A stretch of DNA of 64,000 nucleotides from Rikenellaceae bacterium (GCA_021201795.1 JAJQEF010000016.1:84531-148530), one strand, 5' to 3'. Numbered from the stretch's first letter, positions 1 to 9,706 are shown. Program-made: numbers and translations. Notes: generated from the letters alone by a model not told the origin.

Positions 1-15
1 TTGCTACAAATTTAA

Positions 16-1353
16 TTATTTTGACTTAATAACAGCTTTGTTTTTCCATTTCCCGCTGAAATAATACGTGCCTGCACAAATCAGGCCGACGATCCATCCC
101 GTAGGATACGACCACCATATCCCTTCGTAGCCGAAAAAATGCGACAATATCATCGCCGCCGGAAGCCTTACCAGCCATAATGAAAGCAGAGTGATAAGCA
201 TAGGTGCGATAGATGCACCTGCACCTCGCAATAGTCCGTTGATGACGAACATCGCAGCAAATACAGGATATAACGAATTGAGTATGACAAGAAGAGAGTA
301 GCCGGGCTCTATAACCGTCGGATACGTAGAAAAAAGCGATAGAAGAGGCCTGCCGAAGATTATTATGGCGAGGTTAATGGTAGCGCAGCACCCCACAGCC
401 ATAAACAACGTGGAACGCAGGCCCTGTTTTATCCTGTCCATATTGCCCACGCTTATATTTTGACCGACGAAAGTGGTAAGGGCCGCGGCAAAATTCATGA
501 CCGGAAGTGATGCGAACGTATCGATGCGGTTTACAGAAACATACGCAGCGATTATATCTGTACCGAACCCGGTCACTATGCCGATCAGGGCCAGCATTCC
601 TACTGCTACGAATGTCTGCTGGAGTCCTGCCGGAAGACCCAGTTTGATGCACTGCATGAATATTTTTTTATCGAATTGCTGGCGCAGGAGCCTGACCCTT
701 ATTACCGGATTGGTACGGTTCACGTAGATCACACATAATATAAATGCAAATCCCTGTGCGATCACCGTTGCCCATGCCGCGCCTTCGATACCCCATCCGA
801 AACTCTTTATGAATAGTAGATCCAGACCGATATTAAGCACCGACGAAAATATAAGGAAATACAACGGGGTTTTGGAGTCGCCGACGCCCCGGAGGATCGC
901 CGCTACCGCGTTATATCCGAATAGCAGTATCAGTCCGCAGAAATATATCTGTAAATATGATTTTGCGAATGGCAGTACGTCAGGCGGAAGACCGATCCAT
1001 TTGAGTATATATCCGCTTAAAGGAATTCCCACAGCAGTGGTTATAACCGACGCAACGATCAAAAAAATAAATAATGTGTCGCATGTTGTACGCACCTTAT
1101 CGAATTGTTTAGCACCGAAATATTGAGAGATCACTATGGATGCGCCTATTCCGATCCCCGCAACCAGCGCAACCGTGAGAAAAACCACCGGTGTGCATGC
1201 TCCGACTGCAGCAAGAGCCTCTTTGCCGAGGAACCTTCCGACGATCACTGTGTCCGCGAATTGGTAAAGCTGCATAAAAACATTACCGAGAATCATCGGA
1301 ACGGCGAAGAAAAAGATATTTTTGGTTATGTGCCCCTGAGTGAAGTCTTTCAT
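16..1353 (-). CDS. MATE family efflux transporter
   Basis: Inner-membrane antiporter of the MATE (NorM/DinF-like) family, which exports cationic drugs or metabolites using Na+ or H+. The 445-residue product is hydrophobic throughout, with about 12 membrane segments in two repeated halves, and starts MKDFTQGHITKN, the usual family opening. An upstream TTG at 1377 would add 8 residues, but it lies inside a TACGTTTG promoter element, so the ATG at 1353 is preferred. It is transcribed alone, divergent from serC. The substrate cannot be told from sequence. Confidence 0.9.
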   Translation of the reverse strand: MKDFTQGHITKNIFFFAVPMILGNVFMQLYQFADTVIVGRFLGKEALAAVGACTPVVFLTVALVAGIGIGASIVISQYFGAKQFDKVRTTCDTLFIFLIVASVITTAVGIPLSGYILKWIGLPPDVLPFAKSYLQIYFCGLILLFGYNAVAAILRGVGDSKTPLYFLIFSSVLNIGLDLLFIKSFGWGIEGAAWATVIAQGFAFILCVIYVNRTNPVIRVRLLRQQFDKKIFMQCIKLGLPAGLQQTFVAVGMLALIGIVTGFGTDIIAAYVSVNRIDTFASLPVMNFAAALTTFVGQNISVGNMDRIKQGLRSTLFMAVGCCATINLAIIIFGRPLLSLFSTYPTVIEPGYSLLVILNSLYPVFAAMFVINGLLRGAGASIAPMLITLLSLWLVRLPAAMILSHFFGYEGIWWSYPTGWIVGLICAGTYYFSGKWKNKAVIKSK

Positions 1354-1374
1354 GGATTTTCGCGTCGGATCATG

Positions 1375-1382
1375 CAAACGTA
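1375..1382 (-). promoter_or_regulatory. Bacteroidota-type -10 element for the MATE gene
   Basis: TACGTTTG on the minus strand matches TAnnTTTG. It sits 22 bases before the ATG at 1353, which argues against the longer TTG start. No clear -33 TTTG was seen at the standard spacing. Confidence 0.45.
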
Positions 1383-1468
1383 CTACTAATATTCAAAAAA
1401 ATCATAATTATGTTCAGTAAATGTTACATTAAATTTTTTATTATTTTCTAAATTTTTTCAAAAAGTAT

Positions 1469-1476
1469 TACATTTG
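1469..1476 (+). promoter_or_regulatory. -10 element for serC
   Basis: TACATTTG matches TAnnTTTG, 48 bases upstream of the serC ATG in an AT-rich divergent intergenic region. The -33 box is weak. Confidence 0.5.
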
Positions 1477-1524
1477 CGGTGCAAGATACACTGTGTTTAT
1501 AATCACAAAAATTAATTAACATTT

Positions 1525-2598
1525 ATGAAAAAGCATAATTTCAGTGCTGGTCCGGCTATTCTGCCACAAGTATCTATTGAAAACGGTGCCAAAGCGGTCC
1601 TCGACTTTGACGGAACAGGTTTGTCCGTCCTTGAAGTATCGCATCGCTCGAAGGAATTCGACGCGGTTATGGATGAAACCGTTTCTCTTTTCAAAGAATT
1701 GTTAAACCTTCCTGAAGAATATAAGGTAATTTTATTGGGCGGCGGCGCAAGCACGCAGTTCTACATGGCTCCTTACAATCTTCTGGAGAAAAAAGCAGGT
1801 TATATAAACACCGGGGTTTGGGCTAAAAAAGCTATGAAAGAAGCCAAACTTTTCGGAGAAGTGGAGTGTCTTGCATCGTCGGAGGATAAGAATTTTTCGT
1901 ATATTCCAAAAAATGTCGAAATCCCTTCGGACCTCGATTACGTACATATAACAACGAACAACACCATCTTCGGGACTGAATACCACAAAGATATCGACTC
2001 TCCCGTGCCTTTGATCGCGGACATGAGTTCGGATATTCTCAGCCGTCCTATGGATATCACCAAATACGGTATGGTTTACGGTGGAGGACAGAAGAATCTT
2101 GCTCCTGCCGGTGTGACGTTCGTTATCGTAAGGGAAGATATACTCGGCAAAGTATCGCGTCCGCTTCCTTCTATGATCGATTACAGAACTCATATCGCGA
2201 ACAACTCTATGTTCAACACTCCTCCGGTGTTCCCTATCTTCGTTATGAGGGAAACACTCCGCTGTCTGAAAAATCTCGGTGGAGTAGAGAAAATATATGA
2301 AATCAACAAGAAGAAAGCAGGCATCCTTTACGATGAAATCGAAAGGAACCGCATATTCAAAGGCACTGCTGCTGTCGAAGACCGTTCATTGATGAACGTA
2401 TGCTTCGTGCCTAACGATGGCTATGAGAACCTTTATGACGAATTCATGAACTTCTCTAAAGAGAGGGGAATGGTAGGTATCAAGGGACACCGTCTTGTCG
2501 GAGGATTCCGCGCTTCTATCTACAACGCTATGCCTCTCGAGGGCGTTCAGGCTCTTGTGGACTGTATGCAGAAATTCGAAAAAATACACGCAAAATAA
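1525..2598 (+). CDS. serC: Phosphoserine aminotransferase
   Basis: Cytosolic PLP enzyme that converts 3-phosphohydroxypyruvate and glutamate to phosphoserine and 2-oxoglutarate (serine biosynthesis); the family also acts in pyridoxal phosphate synthesis. The 357-residue length is typical. It begins [14 protein letters not shown], the SerC signature, and the PLP lysine is K190 in the [11 protein letters not shown] motif. The ATG follows a TACATTTG promoter element. serA follows 83 bases downstream on the same strand, so the pair probably forms a serine operon. Confidence 0.97.
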   Translation: MKKHNFSAGPAILPQVSIENGAKAVLDFDGTGLSVLEVSHRSKEFDAVMDETVSLFKELLNLPEEYKVILLGGGASTQFYMAPYNLLEKKAGYINTGVWAKKAMKEAKLFGEVECLASSEDKNFSYIPKNVEIPSDLDYVHITTNNTIFGTEYHKDIDSPVPLIADMSSDILSRPMDITKYGMVYGGGQKNLAPAGVTFVIVREDILGKVSRPLPSMIDYRTHIANNSMFNTPPVFPIFVMRETLRCLKNLGGVEKIYEINKKKAGILYDEIERNRIFKGTAAVEDRSLMNVCFVPNDGYENLYDEFMNFSKERGMVGIKGHRLVGGFRASIYNAMPLEGVQALVDCMQKFEKIHAK

Positions 2599-2681
2599 TA
2601 TAATACAGCCGTCATCTATACCGGGCTGTACAAAGGCAGGGAAGAGAGGACGGTCTATTTAATTCATTAGTCGAAACTAAA

Positions 2682-3602
2682 ATGAAAGTATTGGTAGCTA
2701 CCGAAAAACCATTTGCTAAGGCAGCGGTTAACGGTATTACGGAAATAGTAGAGAAGGCCGATTTCGAATTGGTGCTTCTTGAAAAATACACCGACAAGGC
2801 ACAGCTTCTCGAAGCAGTTGCGGATGTCGACGCCCTTATAATAAGGAGCGACAAGGTTACTAAAGAAGTTGTCGATGCAGCTAATAACCTTAAAATTGTG
2901 GTACGTGCCGGTGCCGGTTACGATAATGTGGACCTCGAGGCTTGTTCTGCGAAGGGAATCGTCGTGATGAACACTCCGGGACAAAACTCGAATGCTGTTG
3001 CGGAACTCGCGATAGGAATGATGATCTTCATGTCGAGGAACCAGTTCACTCCGGGTACCGGTAAGGAGATCAGCGGTAAAAGGCTCGGTATCCATGCTTA
3101 CGGCAACGTAGGACGTATCGTCGGAAAATATGCGAAGGCTCTCGGAATGGAAGTTTATGCGTTCGATCCGTTCGCTAATCCTGAAATATTCAAAGAAGAC
3201 GATGTAACGGTTGTCGATTCTGTTGAGGCTCTGTATTCTTCGTGCGACTTCATATCAGTAAATATTCCTGCAACTCCCGAGACGAAAAAATCACTTAATT
3301 ACTCTCTTCTTTCGCAGCTTCCTAAAGGGGCTACGATCGTTAACACTGCGCGAAAAGAAGTTATCAATGAAGAAGAACTTGTAAAACTTCTCGAGGAGAG
3401 GGACGATATTAAATATATCACCGATATTGCTGCTGACAATCAGGCTGAATTAAATGAAAAATTCGGTAAAAGGGTATTCGGTACTCCGAAGAAAATGGGA
3501 GCTGAAACTGCTGAAGCGAACATAAATGCAGGACTTGCCGCCGCACGCCAGATAGTGGATTTTCTTGTTAATGGAAATACTAAGTTCCAGGTAAACAAAT
3601 AA
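2682..3602 (+). CDS. serA: D-3-phosphoglycerate dehydrogenase, short K-type
   Basis: NAD-dependent oxidation of 3-phosphoglycerate, the first step of serine synthesis. The 306-residue product has only substrate-binding and nucleotide-binding domains, with no ACT or intervening domain, so serine feedback through ACT is not expected. The Rossmann motif reads AYGNVG at 139-144, the catalytic arginine is R224 in NTARKE, and the position of the usual catalytic histidine is occupied by lysine (TPKKMGAET, 268-276). This matches the lysine-containing short PGDH type known from Entamoeba and Bacteroides. It follows serC. Confidence 0.95.
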   Translation: MKVLVATEKPFAKAAVNGITEIVEKADFELVLLEKYTDKAQLLEAVADVDALIIRSDKVTKEVVDAANNLKIVVRAGAGYDNVDLEACSAKGIVVMNTPGQNSNAVAELAIGMMIFMSRNQFTPGTGKEISGKRLGIHAYGNVGRIVGKYAKALGMEVYAFDPFANPEIFKEDDVTVVDSVEALYSSCDFISVNIPATPETKKSLNYSLLSQLPKGATIVNTARKEVINEEELVKLLEERDDIKYITDIAADNQAELNEKFGKRVFGTPKKMGAETAEANINAGLAAARQIVDFLVNGNTKFQVNK

Positions 3603-3618
3603 AAAACTAGAATATTTA

Positions 3619-3669
3619 TACGGACTGAATTTGCGGATTGAATAACATTTCGTAAATTTAGTCCGTATT
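3619..3669 (+). terminator. Long hairpin between serA and the DUF1015 gene
   Basis: Arms 3619-3633 and 3655-3669 can form a 15-pair stem with one G-U pair, followed by TTATTTTG. It ends 25 bases before the DUF1015 start. It could be a terminator or attenuator for serCA, or an mRNA-stability element setting the level of the downstream genes. Confidence 0.6.
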
Positions 3670-3694
3670 TATTTTGTAAACGCTACAAACTGTT

Positions 3695-4936
3695 ATGGTA
3701 AAAGTAAAACCTTTCAAGGGCATACGTCCTCCGAAAAATATAGCTGCCGAGGTAGCTTCACGTCCTTATGACGTGTTAAACTCCAAAGAAGCGCAGGCTG
3801 AGGCAGGCGAGAAGTCGCTGCTTCATATAATCAAGCCTGAGATCGATTTCAATCCGATAATTGACGAACATTCGCAGGAAGTTTACGACAAGGCTGTCGA
3901 AAATTTCAAAAAATGGCAGTCTAACGGATGGCTCGTTAAGGACGACAAAGAGAAATATTATATATACGCTCAAACAATGGACGGACGGACACAGTACGGA
4001 CTTGCTATCGCGTGCCACTTCGAAGACTATCTTAACGGAAGTATCAAAAAACACGAACTTACAAGGCCGGATAAGGAAGAGGATCGTATGATTCACGTCC
4101 GTATTCAGAATGCCAACGTAGAACCCGTATTTTTTTCCTACCCTTCAAACGAAGAACTCGACACTATCGTTTCAGAAATAGTTAAAAATAAAGAACCGGA
4201 ATACGATTATGTCGCGGAAGACGGATTCGGACACCACCTTTGGCTGGTAGACGACGATTCGATTATAGCCCGTATAACAGAGTTATTCTCAGGAATGCCG
4301 GCATTGTATATCGCAGACGGACACCACAGGACTGCTGCTGCCGCACTCGTCGGACAGGAAAAAATGAAAAATAATCCGAATCACAAAGGCGACGAAGAAT
4401 ACTGCTACTTCCTTGCTGTCGCATTCCCGGACAATCAACTGAAAATCATCGATTATAACCGTGTGGTTAAGAATCTTAACGGACTTACCGTAGAAGAGCT
4501 TGTATCTGCTCTTGAAGAGGACTTCGTAGTCGAGAAAAAAGGCGCGGAAGAGTATAAACCCGAAGGACTGCACAATTTTTCGATGTACCTCGACGGCAAC
4601 TGGTATAGTTTCACCGCCAAGGAAGGACGTTATGACGACAACGATCCTATCGGAGTGCTCGATGTTACGATACTGTCCAACCTGGTGCTCGATAAGATTC
4701 TTGGAATCAAGGATCTTCGGACTGATAAACGCATCGACTTCGTGGGTGGTATACGCGGTATAGGCGAGTTGAAGAAGAGAGTCGATTCCGGCGAGATGAA
4801 AGTTGCCTTCGCTCTGTATCCCGTGTCGATGAAACAGCTTATCGACATTGCGGACAGCGGAAATATAATGCCTCCGAAAACGACATGGTTCGAACCTAAA
4901 CTGCGTTCGGGACTTGTAATTCATTCACTGGATTAA
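3695..4936 (+). CDS. DUF1015 family protein
   Basis: Conserved cytosolic protein of 413 residues covering the DUF1015 domain end to end. It opens with KVKPFKGIRPP and carries the family hallmark ADGHHRTAAA near residue 210. No enzymatic activity is firmly established for the family. Its position directly after serC and serA recurs in Bacteroidota, which suggests a role tied to serine or phosphoserine metabolism; that is inference. The next gene starts 4 bases after its stop, so they are co-transcribed. Confidence 0.9.
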   Translation: MVKVKPFKGIRPPKNIAAEVASRPYDVLNSKEAQAEAGEKSLLHIIKPEIDFNPIIDEHSQEVYDKAVENFKKWQSNGWLVKDDKEKYYIYAQTMDGRTQYGLAIACHFEDYLNGSIKKHELTRPDKEEDRMIHVRIQNANVEPVFFSYPSNEELDTIVSEIVKNKEPEYDYVAEDGFGHHLWLVDDDSIIARITELFSGMPALYIADGHHRTAAAALVGQEKMKNNPNHKGDEEYCYFLAVAFPDNQLKIIDYNRVVKNLNGLTVEELVSALEEDFVVEKKGAEEYKPEGLHNFSMYLDGNWYSFTAKEGRYDDNDPIGVLDVTILSNLVLDKILGIKDLRTDKRIDFVGGIRGIGELKKRVDSGEMKVAFALYPVSMKQLIDIADSGNIMPPKTTWFEPKLRSGLVIHSLD

Positions 4937-4940
4937 AATT

Positions 4941-5798
4941 ATGACGACTTTCAGGGATTATATGCGTAATGTTTATTATCAGTTTTATAAACTGACAAGC
5001 AAGAAGTATGTAATTCCTGCAAAGGAAGTCGTTATAGATGTGGTCATTCCGTTTCTCCAGCCTGATGCGGAAGTTCTTCTGTTATGCATTCAGGGTGTGA
5101 GGCACTGCGTAAACCATAAAATAGATAAAATATATGTTGTTTCCCCGGAAACGGATCTCGTAAAAAAACTTTGCGAAGACAACGATGCTGTTTTCGTGGA
5201 TGAAACCAAAGTTATGGGATACGGTTCTGAAGCCGTATCTTTTCATACGGATACCGGAGAAGATAGAAGCGGTTGGATATTCCAACAACTCCTGAAGCTA
5301 TCCGGTAAAATAGGAGAGAACCGGTATTTTCTTGTCATCGATGCCGATCATGTTCTGGTAAGACCGCATACATTTATTTCGCAGGACGGACGGTTCGTAT
5401 TTTACCGTAGTTCGGATCATCATATTCCTTACTATAACACTCTGGAATCACTGACCGGATTTACCGATTACGGATTTTTTACTTTTTCCTACGTGTCGCG
5501 TAAAATGATATTCGATAAAGAGATTCTTGCCGAACTGCGCGAAACTCTTGCAGGAAGAAGCTGTAAAGAGTGGGATAGGGTTATTATCGAATCTCTGGAA
5601 AACGGCGAACTGACTACTTTTTCCGAATTCGAGTTATACGGAAATTATGTTCCTGACGAGAAAAAGATCAGCCTTCCATGGCGGACGAAAGTACTGAGCA
5701 GCGCAAGGCTTGCCCCTTATGAAAAACTGGTCGATAAATATTCCGGGAAATTTCTTGCCCTGACATTTCCGGACAGCATAGAGAGTATGTATAAATGA
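4941..5798 (+). CDS. Uncharacterised DUF6492-like protein, possible GT-A fold
   Basis: 285-residue soluble protein with no signal peptide. It has VVIPFLQPDAEVL near the N-terminus, WIFQQLLKLS near residue 115 and FLVIDADHVLV near 135. The DAD triplet after a hydrophobic strand resembles the DXD metal site of GT-A glycosyltransferases, and the overall pattern resembles DUF6492. Substrate and activity are unknown. It is translationally tight with both neighbours: 4 bases after the DUF1015 gene and a 4-base ATGA overlap with the EamA gene. Confidence 0.75.
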   Translation: MTTFRDYMRNVYYQFYKLTSKKYVIPAKEVVIDVVIPFLQPDAEVLLLCIQGVRHCVNHKIDKIYVVSPETDLVKKLCEDNDAVFVDETKVMGYGSEAVSFHTDTGEDRSGWIFQQLLKLSGKIGENRYFLVIDADHVLVRPHTFISQDGRFVFYRSSDHHIPYYNTLESLTGFTDYGFFTFSYVSRKMIFDKEILAELRETLAGRSCKEWDRVIIESLENGELTTFSEFELYGNYVPDEKKISLPWRTKVLSSARLAPYEKLVDKYSGKFLALTFPDSIESMYK

Positions 5799-6700
5799 AA
5801 ACGAGTGGAAACCTGAAATACCACTTGATGGCGCTGTTCACGGTGTCGGTATGGGGTACAACCTTCGTTTCTACCAAAGTATTGTTAACATACGGATTAT
5901 CGCCGGCAGACATAATGTTCTACCGGTTTTTTATCGCCTATATTTTGATATGGTTCATATCTCCGCTTAAATTGTTTGCAGACAATATAAAGGACGAATT
6001 GCTCATGGTCGGTGCGGGAATAGGCGGAGGGTCCATGTATTTTCTTACTGAAAATATGGCACTCGGGATCACCCTGGCATCGAATGTATCTCTTATAATA
6101 TGCACGGCACCTCTCTTCGCATCTATATTCCTGCATTTTTTCGGTAGGGGCGAAAGCTTCGGAAAAAGATTATTGCTGGGATCCCTGGTTGCATTAACAG
6201 GTGTGGCGCTTGTCGTTTTTAACGGTGCGGTTATTCTCGAAATAAATCCGTTAGGCGATTTTCTTACTCTTACTGCTGCTCTAAGCTGGGCCACTTATAC
6301 ACTCATAATAAGAACTCTCGGTGGACGGTACGATACCAAATTTATTACAAGGAAAGTATTCTTCTATGGGCTGGTTACTTTAAGCCCGATGTTCATTATT
6401 CATCCTCTTAATTTCGATCCTTCCGTTATGGTAAAACCCGTAGTGTGGAGTAATATTTTATTTCTGGGGGTCATAGCTTCTATGCTGTGTTTTATTATCT
6501 GGAACATCGCATTGAAGAATCTTGGAGGTATACGCACCAGCAATTATATTTATCTTACCCCAATCGTAACCTTGATTGCTTCGTCGCTCATAATAAACGA
6601 ACCGGTTACGACATATGCCGTAATGGGTGCCGTACTCATACTTCTTGGCGTTTATATGGCGGAGAAACCGCTGCCCGGAATATTGAGGAAAAAACGTTAA
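5795..6700 (+). CDS. EamA/DMT family transporter
   Basis: 301-residue inner-membrane protein with about 10 hydrophobic segments arranged as two EamA repeats, and a basic C-terminus (LRKKR). Family members export amino acids or other metabolites; placement behind serC-serA makes an amino-acid-related substrate plausible but unproven. The start overlaps the previous stop by 4 bases. Its TAA shares bases with the TAA of convergent hydG (6697-6700), so no terminator separates them. Confidence 0.88.
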   Translation: MKTSGNLKYHLMALFTVSVWGTTFVSTKVLLTYGLSPADIMFYRFFIAYILIWFISPLKLFADNIKDELLMVGAGIGGGSMYFLTENMALGITLASNVSLIICTAPLFASIFLHFFGRGESFGKRLLLGSLVALTGVALVVFNGAVILEINPLGDFLTLTAALSWATYTLIIRTLGGRYDTKFITRKVFFYGLVTLSPMFIIHPLNFDPSVMVKPVVWSNILFLGVIASMLCFIIWNIALKNLGGIRTSNYIYLTPIVTLIASSLIINEPVTTYAVMGAVLILLGVYMAEKPLPGILRKKR

Positions 6701-8127
6701 AGAAGGATATTTCTCTTACCGTTTTTAATTTCGGATAATCCGTTCTGGAGGAATTTTTTCAGATTTTCGTCGGATTCTATTTTTTTACACTCTTTGTTTA
6801 TAATACTCCATCCTTTGGAGTGAAGAGAAGTTTCAGTGAAATCTTCAAGGTATTCGGCGAATGTAAGTAAAGAATTTACTGTACAGAACTCTTTGATTTC
6901 TCCTGTCGCGGACAGTTTCATAAAACTCTCTCCTGTTCGACCTTTGCGATAGCAGGCGGTGCAGAATGAAGGTACCTGTCCGGAATCAACGAGGAAGTTT
7001 ATAATATCTTTCAGTGGACGTTCGTCGTCCAGATGAAACTGTTCGCGGTTGATATCCTGTTCTTCCCGCTTTGCGGAATATCCTCCTATCTCAAGGTTCG
7101 TACCTCCGTCGATCTGCGTGATGCCGTAATCGAGTACCTTGTCCCTTAAGTCGGACGGTTCACGTGCTGTAAGGATAAGACCGGCATACGGAACGGCAAG
7201 ACGAAGGATAGAGATGAACCGTATAAAATCCTCATCTTTAACTTCATGTTCGTATTTGCGGTCGATATTCGACGCGTTCTTTATACGTGGGAACGAGATC
7301 GTGTGAGGACCTACATTATAGCAGGCTTCGAGATGGTTCGCGTGGCGTATAAGGCCCAGAAGTTCGAATCTCCAATCGTATAATCCGAGTAATGCGCCGA
7401 TCCCCGCATCATCGATTCCTGCATCCATTGCACGGTCGAGTGCTGTCAACCGGTATCCGTAATCGGTTTTATTCCCGCCGAGGTGGTATTTTTTATAAAT
7501 ATCAGGATCGTATGTCTCCTGAAAGATCTGGTATGTTCCCATGCCCGCTTCTTTTATCTTCCGGGACGATTCGGTATCGAACGGAGCCGCATTAATATTT
7601 ACGCGCCGTATTTCACCGTGCGTATTCTTTGTCTCATAAACTTTTTTCACGCTGCCCGCAATGAATTCCGCATCATATCGGGGATGTTCACCGTAAACAA
7701 GTATGAGTCTTTTATGTCCGGCATAGAGAAGCGTATCGACTTCTGCGGATAATTCTTTTTCCGTAAGAGTCTTGCGTATCGTTTCTTTATTCTGGTTGCG
7801 GAATCCGCAGTAAGAACAGTTGTTAATACAGTTGTTGCCTATATATAAAGGTGCGAATATTACGATACGGTTGCCGTATATCTGTTTCTTTATTTGTTTT
7901 GCCGAGTCGAGAATTAATTCCGTACTTCTTTCATCATCCGCTTTAATAAGATTTGCCGCGTCTTCCATGGATAATCTTTCCCCGTTTAAAGATTTGGAGA
8001 CGATATCTTCGACATGGCTGAAAGTAGGACGGACAGTACGGTTTAAGATACTGATAATCTCATCTTTGTCGATAAATGGAACTCCGGGGATGTCTTTAAT
8101 GGTATAATTCTGCGGATTGAAAATCAT
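6697..8127 (-). CDS. hydG: [FeFe] hydrogenase H-cluster radical SAM maturase HydG
   Basis: Cleaves tyrosine to supply CO and cyanide as an Fe(CO)2CN synthon for the [FeFe] hydrogenase H-cluster. The 476-residue protein has the radical SAM CX3CX2C motif at C100, C104 and C107, and the HydG-specific C-terminal CX2CX22C at C389, C392 and C415. The second motif separates it from ThiH, a separate copy of which lies at 50633. The start is the ATG at 8127; the upstream TTG overlaps a TACTTTTG promoter element. HydE, HydF and a hydrogenase are not in this window. Confidence 0.93.
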   Translation of the reverse strand: MIFNPQNYTIKDIPGVPFIDKDEIISILNRTVRPTFSHVEDIVSKSLNGERLSMEDAANLIKADDERSTELILDSAKQIKKQIYGNRIVIFAPLYIGNNCINNCSYCGFRNQNKETIRKTLTEKELSAEVDTLLYAGHKRLILVYGEHPRYDAEFIAGSVKKVYETKNTHGEIRRVNINAAPFDTESSRKIKEAGMGTYQIFQETYDPDIYKKYHLGGNKTDYGYRLTALDRAMDAGIDDAGIGALLGLYDWRFELLGLIRHANHLEACYNVGPHTISFPRIKNASNIDRKYEHEVKDEDFIRFISILRLAVPYAGLILTAREPSDLRDKVLDYGITQIDGGTNLEIGGYSAKREEQDINREQFHLDDERPLKDIINFLVDSGQVPSFCTACYRKGRTGESFMKLSATGEIKEFCTVNSLLTFAEYLEDFTETSLHSKGWSIINKECKKIESDENLKKFLQNGLSEIKNGKRNILL

Positions 8128-8145
8128 GGTATTCAAATTGATGCA

Positions 8146-8153
8146 CAAAAGTA
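8146..8153 (-). promoter_or_regulatory. -10 element for hydG
   Basis: TACTTTTG on the minus strand (TAnnTTTG), 19 bases before the ATG at 8127. No good -33 box was recognised. Confidence 0.45.
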
Positions 8154-8230
8154 AATAAAATAAACGTGCTGTTGTGTTAATTTAGTGTAAATTATATATC
8201 TTCGCGTAAAATTCTGATTAATATATCTTT

Positions 8231-9580
8231 ATGCAAAAAAGAAGTACTTTCGGCAGTAAATTCGGTGCTATTGCAGCGGCGGCCGGCTCGGCCATCGGAT
8301 TAGGAAATATCTGGAGATTTCCTTATGTAACAGGTGAAAACGGAGGAGCTGCATTCATAATAATTTATCTTATATGTACGATTGCCATAGGACTTCCATT
8401 ATTATTGACTGAATTTTCGATAGGACGATTTACCAACAGAAATGTATTCGGTGCTTTCAAAGTTCTGAAACCACGTTCGAAATGGAGTCTTATAGGTGTT
8501 TTAGGGATAGCGACCGCATTCGTTATCCTTTCTTTTTATTCGGTGGTAGCGGGATGGACAATGAATTTTCTGGCGGAATCCGTTATAAATAATTTTGCCG
8601 GAAAGAATAGCAGCCAGATACAGGAAGGATTCGGAGGCTTTGTAGCTTCCGGATGGAGGCCGATAATATGGTCGATTATGTTTATCGCGATGACCGCATA
8701 TATAATTATTTCCGGTGTAGAAAAAGGAATTGAACGGTACAATAAGATACTTATGCCGGTACTGCTCGTTATATTATTGATACTGGTGGTTAATTCCGCA
8801 TTCCTGTCCGGTTTTAAGGACGGAATAAATTTTCTTTTCAGCCCGGATTTCAGTAAGATAAACGGTAAGGTAGTGCTTGAAGCTCTCGGTCAGGCATTTT
8901 TTTCGCTGAGTCTCGGAATGGGTACCATGATAACTTATGGTTCGTATATACGCAGCAATGACAATATGATCTCTACCGCAGGCTCCGTTGCTTTGACCGA
9001 TACGATCATCGCACTGCTTGCCGGAGTAGCCATATTTCCGGCGGTGTTCTCGTTCGGCATTAACCCTACTTCCGGCCCGGATCTGGTTTTTATCACACTT
9101 CCTAATATTTTTTTACAGATGCCGGGAAGCTACTTCCTGTCGGTATTATTCTTCACGCTTCTTCTTATTGCCGCACTGACCTCGTCGGTGTCCATAATGG
9201 AAGTTCTTGCCGCATACTGTACCGAAGAACTTAAAATGTCGCGTAGGAGGGCAGGGGTGTTGATTGCAGGCGTAATCATGGTTATTTCGTCGATGTGCTG
9301 CATATCCCAGATGCCGGAATCTTCAATCAGGATTGCAGGAATGAATCTTTTCGATCTTTTCGATACTCTATCGGCAAACTATATGATGATCTTCGGTGCA
9401 TTCCTTACCACGTTGTTTGCAGGTTGGTTTTGGACTAAAAGCAAACTTAGAGGCGAATTTACGAGCGGTGGCAAGTACGGTGTAAAAATATTCCCGGTTT
9501 ATTACTTTATAGTAAAATTTGTCTCTCCGGTGATGATATCACTGATCTTCCTGTCACAAATAGGTCTTTTAGGATTCTGA
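8231..9580 (+). CDS. Sodium-dependent transporter, NSS (SNF) family
   Basis: Na+-coupled amino-acid or amine symporter of the inner membrane. The 449-residue protein has the family signature GSAIGLGNIWRFPY in the first membrane segment (about residues 19-32) and about 11 to 12 helices in the LeuT arrangement. A TATCTTCG element at 8197-8204 may be its promoter. It is divergent from hydG. The substrate is unknown; bacterial relatives carry tyrosine, tryptophan or leucine, and tyrosine is the HydG substrate, but that link is speculative. Confidence 0.93.
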   Translation: MQKRSTFGSKFGAIAAAAGSAIGLGNIWRFPYVTGENGGAAFIIIYLICTIAIGLPLLLTEFSIGRFTNRNVFGAFKVLKPRSKWSLIGVLGIATAFVILSFYSVVAGWTMNFLAESVINNFAGKNSSQIQEGFGGFVASGWRPIIWSIMFIAMTAYIIISGVEKGIERYNKILMPVLLVILLILVVNSAFLSGFKDGINFLFSPDFSKINGKVVLEALGQAFFSLSLGMGTMITYGSYIRSNDNMISTAGSVALTDTIIALLAGVAIFPAVFSFGINPTSGPDLVFITLPNIFLQMPGSYFLSVLFFTLLLIAALTSSVSIMEVLAAYCTEELKMSRRRAGVLIAGVIMVISSMCCISQMPESSIRIAGMNLFDLFDTLSANYMMIFGAFLTTLFAGWFWTKSKLRGEFTSGGKYGVKIFPVYYFIVKFVSPVMISLIFLSQIGLLGF

Positions 9581-9625
9581 GACGAGGATCATTTTGTTAA
9601 TTAAATGTAAAAAAATGCATTTTGT

Positions 9626-9657
9626 TTTGTTTAATTGTATTTAAACAGGTATTTTTG
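9626..9657 (+). promoter_or_regulatory. Promoter for the ferredoxin gene
   Basis: TTTG at 9626-9629, a 20-base spacer, then TATTTTTG at 9650-9657. This is an almost perfect Bacteroidota promoter, 49 bases before the ferredoxin ATG. Confidence 0.75.
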
Positions 9658-9706
9658 CTTCATAATTACACACGACACACACACAATTTAACTAAAATAA
9701 ATTATT

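Noticed and set aside
6697..8127. Calling this gene thiH
   Set aside because: It has the C-terminal CX2CX22C motif specific to HydG, and a true thiH lies in the thi operon at 50633.
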